64,000 nucleotides of DNA from Lyophyllum atratum. Lineage: Eukaryota > Basidiomycota > Agaricomycetes > Agaricales > Lyophyllaceae. How positions within the stretch are numbered: the first letter of the stretch is position 1; the number at the start of each line of letters is the position of its first letter. Shown here in pieces: positions 40,275 to 52,488 of this stretch. The position numbers and the translations under genes were made by a program. Under the pieces are notes generated by a model. It had not been told where the DNA came from and searched no databases. It saw only the letters and a program-made list of their open reading frames with translations. The stretch covers positions 868,001 through 932,000 of the forward strand of contig JACGCN010000013.1 in NCBI GenBank assembly GCA_014905825.1. Direction: 5' to 3'.

Positions 40275-41733
40275 ATGTCCGAGACTCAATCGTCGCATCC
40301 TCAGACTGAAGGGCCCGGTCCATCAGGGCGCAAGCGCAAGCGGTCTCTGGACAACTCTGTCCCTGGCTCTTCAAAGAAAGCTCGCAACAAATTTGCTCAT
40401 CGAACAAAGAAGCCCAAGAAGCCAAGTGACTGGCATTTGAAGCGGAAAGATGTCCCGAAAGACGCGGAAGCAACAAAGGTGCGCATCTCGTGTTTTCAAT
40501 TGCTTCACAGGTCTCAATGTCTCGCAGGCAGCACTGGAGCTCCATCTCCGTACCCTCTGGCGCCTACCAGATCAGAGTGCGATCCCACCAAAGGTCACGA
40601 GCGTCGACAAAGAACCTTTGACGAGGCGTTTCTCCTCTGAATCGCAGGTGAGGAGCACGGTCACCGCCAGCCTGGAACAGAACGTAGCCCACATCCGGAG
40701 AGTTCAAGCCACCATAGATGAATTCTTGGTGTCGCTTACAGAGGGCAGCACGGTCTCGAACAACATCAAACGCATCTCGGAGTCACATTTGCTCCTCATG
40801 TTCAGGACTGTGGCAATTGTTGGGCTTTCGCGATGGGCGCCCGATATCCTCAGTGACAATCCTGAGTCCTTGTACAACCTTCTCCACGAGCACATTGCCC
40901 TCCAAACGTTCGAGCAGGTCTCCGCCGCCTTTGGCTACTCACACATGGGGATCAATTTACCCTTGGTTCGTGACTTTCCGCTCATGCGCAAGTTTTATCG
41001 AAGCTTTGTATTCTCCTACATGCACGATATCGCAAAGCTTGAGGCGAAGAGCCCGGGGAGTGTTGCGAAAGGGAAGCAGACAACCACCGTCTACAAACGC
41101 CGACATGACGTATGTATTCAGCTTGCTACCGTCAGTAGCCGATCTTACTGATTAAATTTAATAGCTTATGATGAACAGAGTCGATGTTCTCAAGGCCCAA
41201 GGCTTCAATATGCGGGTCCTTGCGTTGGCTAGTGAGACTGAGGCACACTCTGATGATGAGTTGACGGAGGGCGACGCGATCTACCGCATCAAAGACAAGG
41301 AGGGTCGCGCAGCCAAAGTCAAGAAATTCTTCAGACTGGCTGATGTGCAGCGCCAGCGGATAGCTAGGGCTAAGAGAAAACAGCACAAGTCAGTCAATAT
41401 CCCGATTTTTCAACCAAGTGACTGATCATTCTTTCCATTACACTAGGCCAGAACGTCGTCGCGAGGCTCTTGAGATGCCACAGGTGTCAGAACTTACCAC
41501 ACTTCCGAAGGAGGTCCCCATAGATTGGTTCGACCCCATCTATTGGAATAATTCTTTGACAGTTCGTGAGCGCGTCGACTATATCGCGGGCGGTCTTCAC
41601 GTCGCATTACCTCTTGCGGAATTTTGGTCAATACAACATGCCTACCGAGGAGGAACTCGAACAGCTTGAGCGGTACGAGGAGGGGAGCGGGTCGGAGAGC
41701 AGTGACTCCTCGGACACTGAGGGGAGCGAGTAG
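40275..41733 (+). CDS. Unrecognised protein with basic N-terminus and acidic tail, one frame slip
   Basis: Exons 40275-40478, 40528-41109, 41165-41388 and 41447-about 41733. The N-terminus is basic and nuclear-like (GRKRKRSLDNS, SKKARNKFAHRTKKPKKP). The middle is helical (HIRRVQATIDEFLVSLTEGS, RDFPLMRKFYRSFVFSYMHDIAKLEAKS). Later parts read YRIKDKEGRAAKVKKFFRLADVQRQR and VPIDWFDPIYWNNSLTVRERVDYIAGG. In the current frame it stops at 41669. One base fewer in the T4 run at 41622-41625 would continue into an acidic tail (MPTEEELEQLERYEEGSGS) ending at 41733, clearly the true C-terminus. So it is a recent pseudogene, a sequencing error or a frameshifted gene. I do not recognise the family. Its position in the transposon-rich island suggests an element-borne or multicopy gene. 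Confidence 0.55.
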
Positions 41734-43372
41734 ATTACGGATTCCTGAACGTCTTCTTTTTTTCTTACGTCGCGCAGTGCGCATCAATATTTACTATGGT
41801 TTTTATTTATCAAGTCTACGTGAATGCGCGAGGGGTCAAGATCAGGAGCATTGACTCATGATTAATATTGAGACCGAACTCCGTTCAAGTTAATGGTCAT
41901 CTCGACTTCGCAGGGCGTGGGAAGTCGTCCTCGTTCCTTCTGACGACCATCGCGCGACATTGGCGACCCAGCCAGCCGACTTTACAGTCGAAGTTCTTCA
42001 TCAACAAGCGAAATTTTCTGTAGACCCAGGACTCCCCACCGCCCCCAATGTCCTCAAGATCACCAACACGGCCGAACAAGTACGTGATCGATGCTTCACA
42101 GCAATGAAAGTCGTCTAACCCTGAAATGTGAAGATCGATAAGGCATTCCGAGTACAAGAGCTCTTCCAGAACACCGAAGCGCGAGGAACAGCATGGAAGG
42201 GAAGGGACGAGGGCGGGCGCCAGCTGTGGGGGAGCTGCCTGGTGTGTCGTCTGTATGCTCGTTCGCAACGGCTGACTAGCGCGCATCCACATAGCCGAGT
42301 TTTTACGTTCCCGTGTAGCTCACACACTCAATCCCTTATGCCACGGCTTCAGCAGGCTGCGCAGCGCTGACCCGTTACGACCAGCGACTGCGAGTCTGCG
42401 ACCACCACCATAACCAACCACCCTGTATCGTGAATGGACGACGCCGACACGCACTTGCCACCTCAGCAAGCGCTCGCCACCTTGAAACGAAACCCCCGCC
42501 TCCGCGACACACCCACACACCTCAAATGACGGCGCATGGCCCCGATGACGGTGATCAACGACGGAAAGCGCGCCCGTGCCCTCGGAAACAAACCCCAGGA
42601 CCAGACACAACCATTCCAGCTGGACCACCGCTGCCAGCCATGCAGCGACATCGCGAACATGACCAGAAGGGCAGGCACGCCATCGGTCTCGCCCCCGAGC
42701 CAACGAACGACCGTCTCTGGGCTCGTCGTCGGGGGATGTACCAACGGCCGGCAAACCACACGACCACGAAACTCGTGCGTCGACGACGACAAGGTAACAA
42801 GCCGCCACTTCACCAGACGGCACAGCGCTGCCCCGACGACCAGAGAATTCGATCACCACCGCACGCACCATGCTATACCGCAAACGAATGACGCCAACAC
42901 GCCCTCGCTGCCTCAGTAAGCACCCACTACCTCAAAACGCAAGCCCGGCCTCAGAAACGATGCAATGCGACCCTGCGCCCTCGGAAACGACCCCAGGACC
43001 TGCGGGACGCCATCACGGCCGTCCCAGCTGGACCGTCGCCGCCAGCCATGTAGCGACAGCGCGAGCGACGACTCCACCAAAGGACGCGACTATCGCCTGC
43101 GAGCGAAAACAGCGGCGCGGGTCTTCCCCCCCTCCCGACGCGAATCAACCGGGAAGCAGTCTAGCGGCGGATCCGCCTCCTCGAATGGGTCGAACAGGTC
43201 GGGGAATGGAGGTGGGGGAGGGGGGGAAGGGGTCGGAGCGGGAGGATCCGGGACTGGAGGACGCGGCGGCGCGGAGGGCATCTGCTGGCCCCCCGTGCAC
43301 GAGTCGGATTCTGTCGTCTAGGTCATAGCTTCCTGAACTGATAGCAAATGTATGAGTAACTATACACGAATA
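41734..43372. other. Repeat-rich stretch between the unknown gene and the transposase
   Basis: Contains a possible two-exon fragment on the plus strand at about 41915-42369: AWEVVLVPSDDHRATLATQ through NVLKITNTAEQ, a GTACGT..AAG intron, then IDKAFRVQELFQNTEARG. It has no start and no recognised family. After it comes the GC-rich tandem duplication described separately. Open frames here on both strands are an effect of high GC and low complexity. Confidence 0.4.
42427..43090 (+). repeat. GC-rich diverged tandem duplication, period about 450 bp
   Basis: The blocks around 42430-42660 and 42880-43075 share ordered words: aatgacgcc/aatggacgacgcc..acacgc, cctcagcaagc/cctcagtaagc, cctcggaaac, ccccaggacc, ccagctggacc and gccagccatg.agcgaca. 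Similarity is partial, with many substitutions and indels. No conserved reading frame survives in both copies, which argues for non-coding repeats, possibly subterminal repeats of the neighbouring CACTA element. Confidence 0.55.
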
Positions 43373-46300
43373 TCATCGACGTCCTCTATTTAAAGCCCAA
43401 CAGACCACCATTGTCTCCTTGCCGATGCCATATGTTCCTGCTGGTCGTCTGAAAGTCATGAGGTGCGTAATAATATGGGTGGGCTCAATGATAACCAGGT
43501 CATCAGAGGGCAGTGCATCAACGATGCGCGTCATAAACCCAGAATATTGACTGAATGGTGCCTGTCCCTCCTCAAGAGCGGAAAGTGGTCGATGTGGGCG
43601 GACTACCATGAAGTTGCGCATTGACCCCTCCAGAGGAAGTCCCCAAATTGTTTGGATGAATCCTGTATCGTGAGTCTGAGTCAAAGGGTTGTAGAATTGT
43701 ATCGCACTATTCCCTTTATGTGACCTTTCACAGCTGAAAGTGCATTCCTGATCTCGGTGCACCTGCAAAGGACGCTGAGCCTGCGGAGGGAGAATATTGG
43801 CATTGGGAGGATGTGGGAAGTCATGAAAGGCTCGGTATGGTCGTCCAGTGAGGTGCAGATAATAAAGCAAGGCATTGTATTCCTCTGATGAAAGAGCAGG
43901 AGCCTTCAACAAGATTTCCGATACCTCTGTAGGCTTGAGAGGTACTGGGGTGTCCATAGATACATGGATTGGGTCGAGTGTGTCAGCTAGGTCTCTTGAG
44001 CCATCTTCATCATGCAGCAGAGCATCTATGCGTGCACGACGACTCATCTGGCGGAGCATTGTGAGATCTAAATCTCCTATTCTCAGCATTAGCTACAAGT
44101 TATGATGCAATATAAGGATGGACGAAGACATACTAAGTTTCCGGTTTGTGTTGATCTTCTGCAACATTCCATTCATTCGCTCTCCCGGAAATTCGCTAAA
44201 CGACGCCAAAGGACCCCAATATTTCAGTAGAGCACCATTATGCATGGCATAGTGATGATTTGGCTTTGATGGGCGGTAGGGGAAGAGGTGTTGGATGGCA
44301 ATACGATAGTGAGTGTAATGCTGGGTATAGGCATCAGCATCAGCATTGGAGGTCTTGAACACAGATATGATGTTTGTTGCAGAAACCAGATGATGGAAGC
44401 AGTGGAAGTGCTCGTGATGAGACTGGTTTGTAGCAGTAGTTGCATACCAGAATTCAGGGATGATGAGTGGAAAAATGCAGGTGAAGAGTAAAAGGTATTC
44501 CTGAGCTTTGAGCTTTCCGTGGGTGGGTTCACCAAGATTAATGGGTGGTCGTTGTACCCATGTCGGAAGAGTGACATCACGAACACAATTCCTGATAGCC
44601 TGGAGCTGAGTGTCTGTGAAGGCGAAAGAAGACGATGTATCCATAGGAGTATAGTCAGAATCATTGTCGTCATCGTCATTATCGAAGTTAAACGCATAGG
44701 GATTTGGATGAAATTCTGTTGCCGTAGGTGTTGATGATGAGGATGAGCCTGAAGGTTCAGATAGGCTCAAGGAAGATAATGAGGGGGATACGGGTGGTGG
44801 CGTAGGCTGCATTGCCATAGCAGCTGCAAGGTCATTTTCAGCTGCCTCTTGAAGAAGATAACCCAGCTCGTCAGCAGAATCTGATTCATCGACATCGGTC
44901 CACTGCTCATCCTTTTCTATCTCTTCAGCTTTCTCTGTGTCCTTCTCATCCCTTCCAATACCCCAGAGTATGCGAAGATGGTGTTTCAGGACACCTTCGA
45001 GCCAGTTATGCATAAACCCTAGTACGACGTGTTTGACAGGATCCCAGTATGGCAGACGATGCAGTGGAGTCCATCGGACACCAGTCGCAGTTTCCTGGGC
45101 CTCTCGAGCACTTTTTGTTATCAGATTTAGCCACGCCTCTGCCTGTGCTCGTACCTGTGCACCAGTACGCACTTGCCAGGACTGAAGATCAAGGTCTTCA
45201 ATCTGAGCTTGGGTACAGAGGCAGAACGAGCAGAACATCGTGGCACTGTGCCCCAAGAAGCCAGCAGTTTTGCGACTGCCCTCAAGATCGGCAATGAGAG
45301 GTGCAATTTTAACTGGCACCTGAATACCCTCAGGATGATGGAATGTTGGTACAAGTTGGCCTGGTGCTACGCCATACTTGATGACGGATGCAATGACAGG
45401 TTCAAGGAGATGGGAGATGGTAGTGGTGTCAGGAAGATTGGGAGGAGGTGTGAGACCAATAATAAAAGTATTTTCCGGTCGATAGCGGAGATTTGGCGGG
45501 AGATTCAAGCAGTAGAGCACAATAGCACCACAAGAAACCTTTTTACCTACCTATATGATGAGTGATGCGTTTAGACAGCTGTTTTTCGACCTACCAGCTA
45601 TTTTGTTGGTAAAAGGGTTAAACCAATCAATATAAATCCCAAATACTAGATGATACGGTGACTGTTGGAAGCCATTCAAATCGCCCCATGCGGGACTATC
45701 CTGAATGTCACCCATAGTCGCACCAAAAGCAGCAGGTGGATGGTCCATGCGTCGGCGAAAAGTCTCCGCAAGGCTATCTTCAATAATTTTGCGAGACAGA
45801 AAAAACTGTAGCCAGGAATCAAAGGACTGCGTGGTATACAGGCGTCGTGGAACCCATTTTGGGCCTTTCTGAGTGTTCTGAGATGTCCATAGCTCTGTAT
45901 TGCAAGGACGAGACTTAGGAGAAGCCTTCCACTCGCATTGCCAAGGAATAGGCCTCGGGAAAAGAGAGAAGCACCGAGGGCAACAAGCTGTTCGAATGAT
46001 TTCTGGTTCTGTGCAGTAGAGCTGGTAAGCCGTACGGACATCACGGGGAATTTTGATGTTGGAAAGCTTGACATAGACCCCAGAGGAGGAAAGAGACACC
46101 TCAATGTAGAGAGTCGTGGAAATGATAAGTTGTACTGCACGAAGGATTGTATTGGCGACAGAACGGCTCATACCAGCTCTGATGTGGAGCCAGGTCACAA
46201 GAACACAGACCATCTTCACAATGAGCGCTACAGGAAAGTCAATTTCTGAAATAATCATCAGTCGCGACCGCCGATCACCGAGAATTCACGGCCCACCTTT

Positions 46301-46504
46301 GGGAGCATTGGGACCTCTAGAATGTTTCGTCACAGAGGCTGGGGATGGTGATCGCTTCCGCCGCTTGGGCGATGCCGGCCGTTTATCCCGTTTCTCATGC
46401 TTTAGACGTGTTGATACATCCACTTGCTGTCCTGGTTGTTGGACCCCATGGATTGTGACAGTCTTTGTACTGCAGATTGTACAGCTACATATGACTGGAG
46501 CCAT
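43373..46504 (-). mobile_element. CACTA (EnSpm) DNA transposon, transposase-coding part
   Basis: The whole interval is the coding part of a Tnp2-type CACTA transposon. Terminal inverted repeats and target-site duplications were not identified, so the element's outer limits are unknown. Candidate left boundary: within or before the GC-rich tandem repeats. Candidate right boundary: within 46505-47160. Confidence 0.7.
43373..46504 (-). CDS. Tnp2-type (CACTA) transposase, apparently intact
   Basis: The four-exon model (minus 46297-46504, 45595-46245, 44134-45546, 43373-44073) gives 990 aa without stops. The N-terminus MAPVICSCTICSTKTVTIHG is Cys-rich, followed by a basic Ser/Pro linker. The core matches the basidiomycete Tnp2 family: ALIVKMVCVLVTWLHIRAGMS, HLVFGIYIDWFNPFTNKIAG, GAIVLYCLNLPPNLRYRPEN, IADLEGSRKTAGFLGHSATMFCSFC, GVRWTPLHRLPYWDPVKHVVLG and FMHNWLEGVLKHHLRILWGIG. 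It is followed by an acidic low-complexity spacer (SSSSTPTATE.., DNDDDDNDSDYTPMD) and GPLASFSEFPGERMNGMLQKINTNRKL. The last intron's acceptor (ggag) is weak. An uninterrupted frame suggests a young or still active copy. Expected activity: excision and insertion with a 3-bp target duplication. Confidence 0.85.
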
Positions 46505-47162
46505 CGTTGAATGAGGGGAAGGGGAATCAGGATTATGTCTGTTATCTCGCGGCCATCCATCACTACAACTTGTCGAGACTCGACACCAGTCGGACCGCCG
46601 GATTCCGATCCATCAGCAAAAACTGCTCGGCAATATTACATAATTGATGACAACCGCCATCCAACTACGGATCGACTGCCTCAAGGGCATCCGGAATTCA
46701 ACTGCCCCATTGTTTGCCTCCAGTGAGAGTTTGCCTCTAGGAGATATTTTTGTGTAGAGACCGGTAAGTTAGACAGATCGTTACTCCGTACAACGAGTTT
46801 GCCCCTGCCAGTGGTGTTGGTTTGCTGAACGGCACCATCAAAGGATGAAAGCCTGAGAATCAAACAACAACATACACCCTTACCGGCCCGCTCATCCTGA
46901 TCTCCACAGTTCGTTCACTGGCAGGGCCTACCTGCATAACCTTCCTTCCAGGTTTCCGGAATTGCGTCCACGGAAGAAAACCTAAGAAGACCAACTCCCG
47001 AGCGTATTCCGTAATCAGCAGCGATCTAGGTTTCTGAGGCTTGAGGTGTTCCAAGTTTCTCGAAGTTCCGTAAGTGTTCCGAACAGTCTGTAGAAAAGCT
47101 CGAAGGATCTCTTCGATTCAGTAACCTCTAAGGATCAACCAATTCATATAGGCCCCGACGAA
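46505..47162. other. Spacer upstream of the transposase and oxoprolinase-like genes
   Basis: No gene. It should contain the element's promoter and right end. A CACTACAA word occurs at 46561-46568 but points the wrong way to be this element's right terminus. Confidence 0.4.
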
Positions 47163-50036
47163 ATGCAAACTCCCAATATACCTGATAGCTCAATCCAGAT
47201 TTGTGCCGACAGAGGAGGAACATTTTGCGATGTTCACGCGTACATAGCCTTCCGCAGGATGGCTTTCCTTATGCTGACGATTGATCTCGCTCTTCAGATC
47301 ATATCCAGACCCGGAGAACCCAGAAAAGAGGAAGGAGTTAGTGGTCAAGCTTTGTATGCCGGTCCTGTTTCTTCCAACGTGGATCATCGGCTAACGCTCC
47401 GCCCCTGCAGTGTCTCAAGATCCCGGGAACTACAACGATGCACCTACGGAAGGTATACGACGTGTGCTGGAGATCATTATGGGACAGGAGATACCCCGAG
47501 GAGCTACTCTTGAGACTGGAAAAATAGGTCCGTAGCAATCAGTCTCTGAACCATGACGTCTGAACGATCCAGTTGAATAGATTATATTCGCCTATCCACC
47601 ACGGTGGCTACTAATGCCCTCCTCGAGCGCAAAGGGCACAAACACGCCCTTCTGATCACTCGCGGTTTCAAGGATCTCCTTCTCATCGGCAACCAGTCTC
47701 GTCCAAAGATATTCGATCTCAACATTCGCCGGCCATCGCCTCTTTACTCCAAAGTTGTAGAGGTAGACGAACGCGTCACGCTGGTGGGTTATACTTCGGA
47801 TCCAAAGGCGGAGGATCACGCTGTGCGGTTTGATGAGGATGGAAAGGTAATCAAGGGATACAGCGGCAAAGGATGGGATGGACAGGGCAATGCTGAAGGA
47901 CCTGGCGATATTGTAAAGGGCCTCTCCGGAGAAGCTGTGCGAATTCTGAAAAGACCTGGTGCGTTATACATTTACCCTCTTCGTACCTGCGCTGACAAGT
48001 TATTTCTAGACATCGAAGTGGTGAAACAAGATCTCCAAAAACTATACGACGAGGGGTATCGCTCGCTGGCTATCGTGCTTGTCCACTCATACACCTTCCC
48101 GGACCACGAACGGCTCGTCGGGGATGCTGCACGTTCCATCGGCTTCACTCATGTCTCCGAATCGGCACAACTCCTCCCCATGATCAAGATGGTTCCTCGT
48201 GGAGTGTCCTCTACCGCCGATGCTTACCTCACACCAATTCTCCGTGAATATCTCGATGGATTCTTCAAAGGCTTTGACTCCAAGCTCAAAGGTGGCCATG
48301 TCAGTGGTCCCCGCGTCGAGTTCATGGGAAGCGATGGTGGCCTGGTCGACCTCGACAACTTCTCGGGTTTGAAGAGTATTTTGAGTGGCCCTGCAGGCGG
48401 TGTCGTCGGATATGCCCTGACGAGTTGGGATGCAGAGAAGAAGCACCCCATTATCGGGTGCGTTCTCCCCCACGTTCTCCCCCACGTTCTCTCACTAATC
48501 ACCGTCAACTAAATGAATTGCTAGATTGGACGTTGGCGGAACTTCTACAGATGTTTCTCGGTTCGACGGAAGATACGAGATTGTGTATGAAACCACCACC
48601 GCCGGTGTCACCATCCAGTCCCCGCAGCTCGACATCAATACCGTAGCCGCAGGTGGTGGATCTTGCCTTACATTCCGTAACGGTCTCTTCCTCGCGGGGC
48701 CGGAAAGTGCGGGGGCTGAGCCAGGGCCGGCATGTTATCGGTGAGTTGTTAGCTCAGAAATGTGCCCAGAAGAGTTCAGTATTCGATGTTGATGCTGGCT
48801 TTAGGAAAGGCGGACCGTTGGCGGTTACTGACGCAAACCTTATCTTGGGTCGACTCATCCCGGATTACTTCCCTAAGATATTTGGCAAATCAGAGAAGGA
48901 GCCTCTGGACGTGCAGGCGTCCAAGGCTGGGTTTGAGAAGGTCGTGAAAGAGATCAATGACAGCCACGAGAAGGATCTCTCGCTCGACGAAATTATTTAT
49001 GGGTCAGTCACTCCTGATTTTCCAACGCTGCGTGGAGATGCTGACTCTCATGAATGCGAAGGTTCATCAAGGTCGCGAACGAGACCATGTGCCGACCTAT
49101 ACGTGCTTTGACAGAAGCTCGGGGGCATGCAACCGGCAAACACATGTAAGGCTTTTCTGAATCTGCAAACCACAGGTTACTCACTGAGAAGCCAGATTGG
49201 CCAGCTTCGGAGGTGCAGGCGGTCAACACGCTTGCGAAATCGCGAGTCTCCTTGGGATAAAGACCATCTTGATCCACCGATACAGTTCCATCCTCTCCGC
49301 TTACGGGTTAGCCCTTGCAGATAGGTGGGTTCGCGATATTCATTTGGAGGTCCATTATAGCGTGACTCATCTCCGCCTACAGGGTATACGAGCTGCAAGA
49401 ACCATGCTCTACTTTCTATACACGCAATAACAAGGAGAGTCTGACAGCGCGTTTGGATAAGATGACGAACGATGTGAAGGCCCAGCTGACGGAGCAGGGC
49501 TTCGAAGCGAAGCGTGTGTATGTCGAGCGCATGCTGAACATGCGCTTCGAAGGTACCGACACGGCGCTGATGGTCCTTGCTGAGGCCGATGGGAAGGAGG
49601 ACTTCGAAGAGGCGTTCAATAAGGCGTATAGATCAGAGTTCGGGTTCTTGCTCGACACCAAGAGTATCATCGTCGATGATATTAAGGTGCGTATCCTGCT
49701 ATACGTAATGTGGGCTTTCCTTGATGCTAAAATCTGTCTTTTTAGGTTCGCGGAATAGGAAAGACGTTTGATAACCTTGGGGAGTCTGTTTACTCCGAAG
49801 TCGCGAGATTAAGCACAAGACCGGTTGACAAAACGAAGGCGGACACCGAGTACAGTGTGTACTTTGATCATGTCGGCCGGGTGGACGACACACCTGTGTT
49901 TTTGCTGGATAATCTCGAGGTTGGGGACAGTTTAGACGGACCAGCGATGATCATCGACCAGACGCAAACTATTGTACTTGTTCCTGGAGCTCATGCAGTG
50001 CTCACGAGCAAACATTTGTATATCACTCTTGACTGA
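47163..50036 (+). CDS. HyuA-type half of 5-oxoprolinase / hydantoinase, lacking the HyuB half
   Basis: Full eukaryotic 5-oxoprolinase (about 1,270 aa) opens 5-oxo-L-proline with ATP in the glutathione cycle and has HyuA and HyuB regions. This 765-aa model covers only Hyu[15 protein letters not shown] (nucleotide loop), [103 protein letters not shown] and [16 protein letters not shown]. It ends KHLYITLD at the domain border. Exons: 47163-47239, 47298-47353, 47411-47527, 47581-47958, 48010-48457, 48525-48740, 48805-49002, 49062-49145, 49196-49324, 49383-49686, 49746-50036. All introns are intact, so it does not look decayed. HyuA-only proteins could pair with a separate HyuB; none is in this window. 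Confidence 0.85.
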
Positions 50037-50572
50037 ATTTTCTGTAGCCAACTGTAGTGTATCCATAGTACTTACCTTGTACTCATCAGGGTCCTCCAGT
50101 GGCCTGTACTTGAAGATAATTTCGAATTTTTATGTGGAGCTCCACATGGTGGTGTCTGATTGCAGCTGATTGGCGTTGCATTGCCACTTGTTCTTGTTTC
50201 ATCATCCTTAGGTTGGTCTGGACTCCGGGGACCGGAAGTACTCCGGACTGTGTTCCTATGCCCTGATCATGCGTACCTTGACAAGATTACCTACATAAAG
50301 GGGGTTATAATAGCATAAATTGGCTTATACTTCCCAATACGCCACTCCAGGACCTTCCATGACATCTCGTAGACCTCCATGTTCGTCATCGGTGCGCCAC
50401 GTGGATTGGCGTTCTCGAGATCGGCGGGTTGCCATTCGTGCCAAATACGGTCTAAGCCCGTTGTCGAGGCTCAAAATTAAATGATTTTGCGTCGATGACA
50501 CGGGCAACTACTTAACCCTTCCGAGTTGTTCTAGCTCTTCAGAATACCTCCAACCTTTCCGTAGGAGTCGTC
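50037..50572. other. Spacer with no trace of HyuB
   Basis: I read all three plus frames after the oxoprolinase stop and found no HyuB-like sequence before the F-box gene. It presumably holds a 3' UTR and the next promoter. Confidence 0.5.
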
Positions 50573-52488
50573 ATGTCATTCCTGAATCGCCGTCGTTCGC
50601 TCGGCGCCTCCCAGCTGCTCAGTCCTAAACCCGAGGCCCCACCACTGCCAATACCTTTCCCACCGGCTGTGGAGAACATATCTGTCTCCCAATCCTCCAC
50701 GTTGGTCATGCCCAGTAACGACCGCAAAACATCAGGTCCAGGGACGATAATCAGACGTGTTTCCAACCTGTTTTCGGGCAGGAGGAAGAAACAGCCTGCA
50801 AAAGTTTCTCTAGACCTCGAGACGACGCCTATATCTCGTTGGACAGTCACTAACGATGAGAACTCCCCCACGGAGACAGAAGTCTCGATCGACGACATAC
50901 GGCGACCAAGCGGCTTAGGCCGTGCAGCTTCCATATCTTCCAACCGTTCTCTTCCACCATCACCATTCACTGCTATCGACGAGGAATCGCCGTTCCATAT
51001 GCCGACTAGCGGTGGGTACGAGAGAATGCGGGCTATGAGCTCCCCGAATCCTTTACGTTTGGCAGGATTCAAAAATAAAACGAAACCGTTGTCACGTTCA
51101 TCAAGCGCCGCACGACGTAATACTAAGAAGGATCGTCATCCGTCCATCCCGCGAATGCCACAGGAGGTCCTCGTCGTCATACTCTCATTTATTCCTCGAC
51201 ATGCCGTCGCATCTCTTGCGACGACCTCTCGCGATTTCTACCATGCGGCCAAGGTCGTATTTTACGAAACCCTCGATTTACGCACTTTGCAGCCAAATCA
51301 GGTGGAAAGGCTCGTTACTCTATTGGCCTATCGCCCCGACCTGACAGGCTTTGTTCGGACGTTTGAATGCCATACATGGCCAGTGTTCTTCCCGCCACAG
51401 TCTGGCCTCAATGGCGTCCACACACATTCTTCCTCGTTTTCCCCAGCTCTCACTGCTACATTCACTATCGCTTTCCAGAACATGCACCTCGTCACCTCAC
51501 TAGTTCTCCCTTCATTCGATCACACATTTTTACGACACCACAGCGCATTCGGACTCAAAAGGCTCACATTCCTCAGCGACACTATGTCCATTACGGAAAC
51601 AACTAAGCTATTCAGTTGGCTGGACGGCCAGACAAACATTACTCACCTCGCATTCCCAAACCTCGTGGACCCAAACGATACCCCTGCAAACACATATCTT
51701 ACTGATATATCCAACGGCGCACAACACCCATCTAATACCCTGACGGACACTCTCAATACTCACGGCCGTGGCCTTTCAAACTCCAGCATCACCCCCTTAG
51801 GCACCCCCACCTCCCCCTTCATCTTCCTCCCCCCATCAACGCCCAAGTCACCCTTCAACTCCCCTGCGCTGCTACCCGCCCTGACACATCTCGTCGCCAC
51901 ACCGTCCATCATCACCTCCTTAATCGCGACACGACCTACCGTCGTACCACGACCCCTGCAAAGTGTCACCCTCACCATTAATAACACGTTGTATACCGGT
52001 CTTCGGCCCGCCGCCCTTCTCAACACCTTGCTTGGAATCACTTCCCTGGTTCTGAAATTCGGCTCAACAGTCGACAAGCGGACCATCGGGAAGGTGCTCA
52101 GCGCAGCAGCTGCTTTGTCCTCCGTATCCGAGTCGACGAATGGGAAAACGCTCCAGATACTTGAAATTGAGTTGTCGGATTCCGCGCCTGGTGCAGACCA
52201 GGTACGCTTGCCCGGTCCTCGGGTCCCTAGCGCTGTCAACTGACCTTTTCATGCTTTCTGTCTATACAGGCCCTGTACAAGAACATCACCTCGGCGTTGC
52301 CCCGTTATCAGGCGCTCGTGGAACTCCGGACTCGATTTGCATCTGATTTGACTCTGGAGAGCACACCATTGCAGACAGCAGCACTCTCAGATCGCGAAAA
52401 GGCACATGTTGACACGTGGACGAAGCATTGTGCTTCATTACAGGCCGTGCAGCTACTATCGGGAGCTAGGTGGCAATGCCTCAAGTAG
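50573..52488 (+). CDS. F-box protein with disordered N-terminus
   Basis: The 615-aa two-exon model (50573-52201, 52270-52488) has a Ser/Pro-rich, basic N-terminal 190 residues and then an F-box at about residues 192-238 (SIPRMPQEVLVVILSFIPRHAVASLATTSRDFYHAAKVVFYE). A long C-terminal half follows with repeated hydrophobic/Thr patterns (HLVTSLVLPSFDHTFLRHHSAFGLKRLTFLSD), suggestive of irregular leucine-rich repeats as in other fungal F-box proteins. Such proteins recruit substrates to SCF ubiquitin ligases through Skp1; the substrate is unknown. It ends SGARWQCLK. Confidence 0.75.

Noticed and set aside
42320..43328. Long overlapping open frames on both strands in the GC-rich block
   Set aside because: Open in several frames at once and conserved in none between the two tandem copies; an effect of high GC content and few stop codons.
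46561..46568. CACTACAA as the terminus of the CACTA element
   Set aside because: The right end of a minus-strand element should read as the reverse complement here. No matching partner was found near 41.7-43.4 kb.
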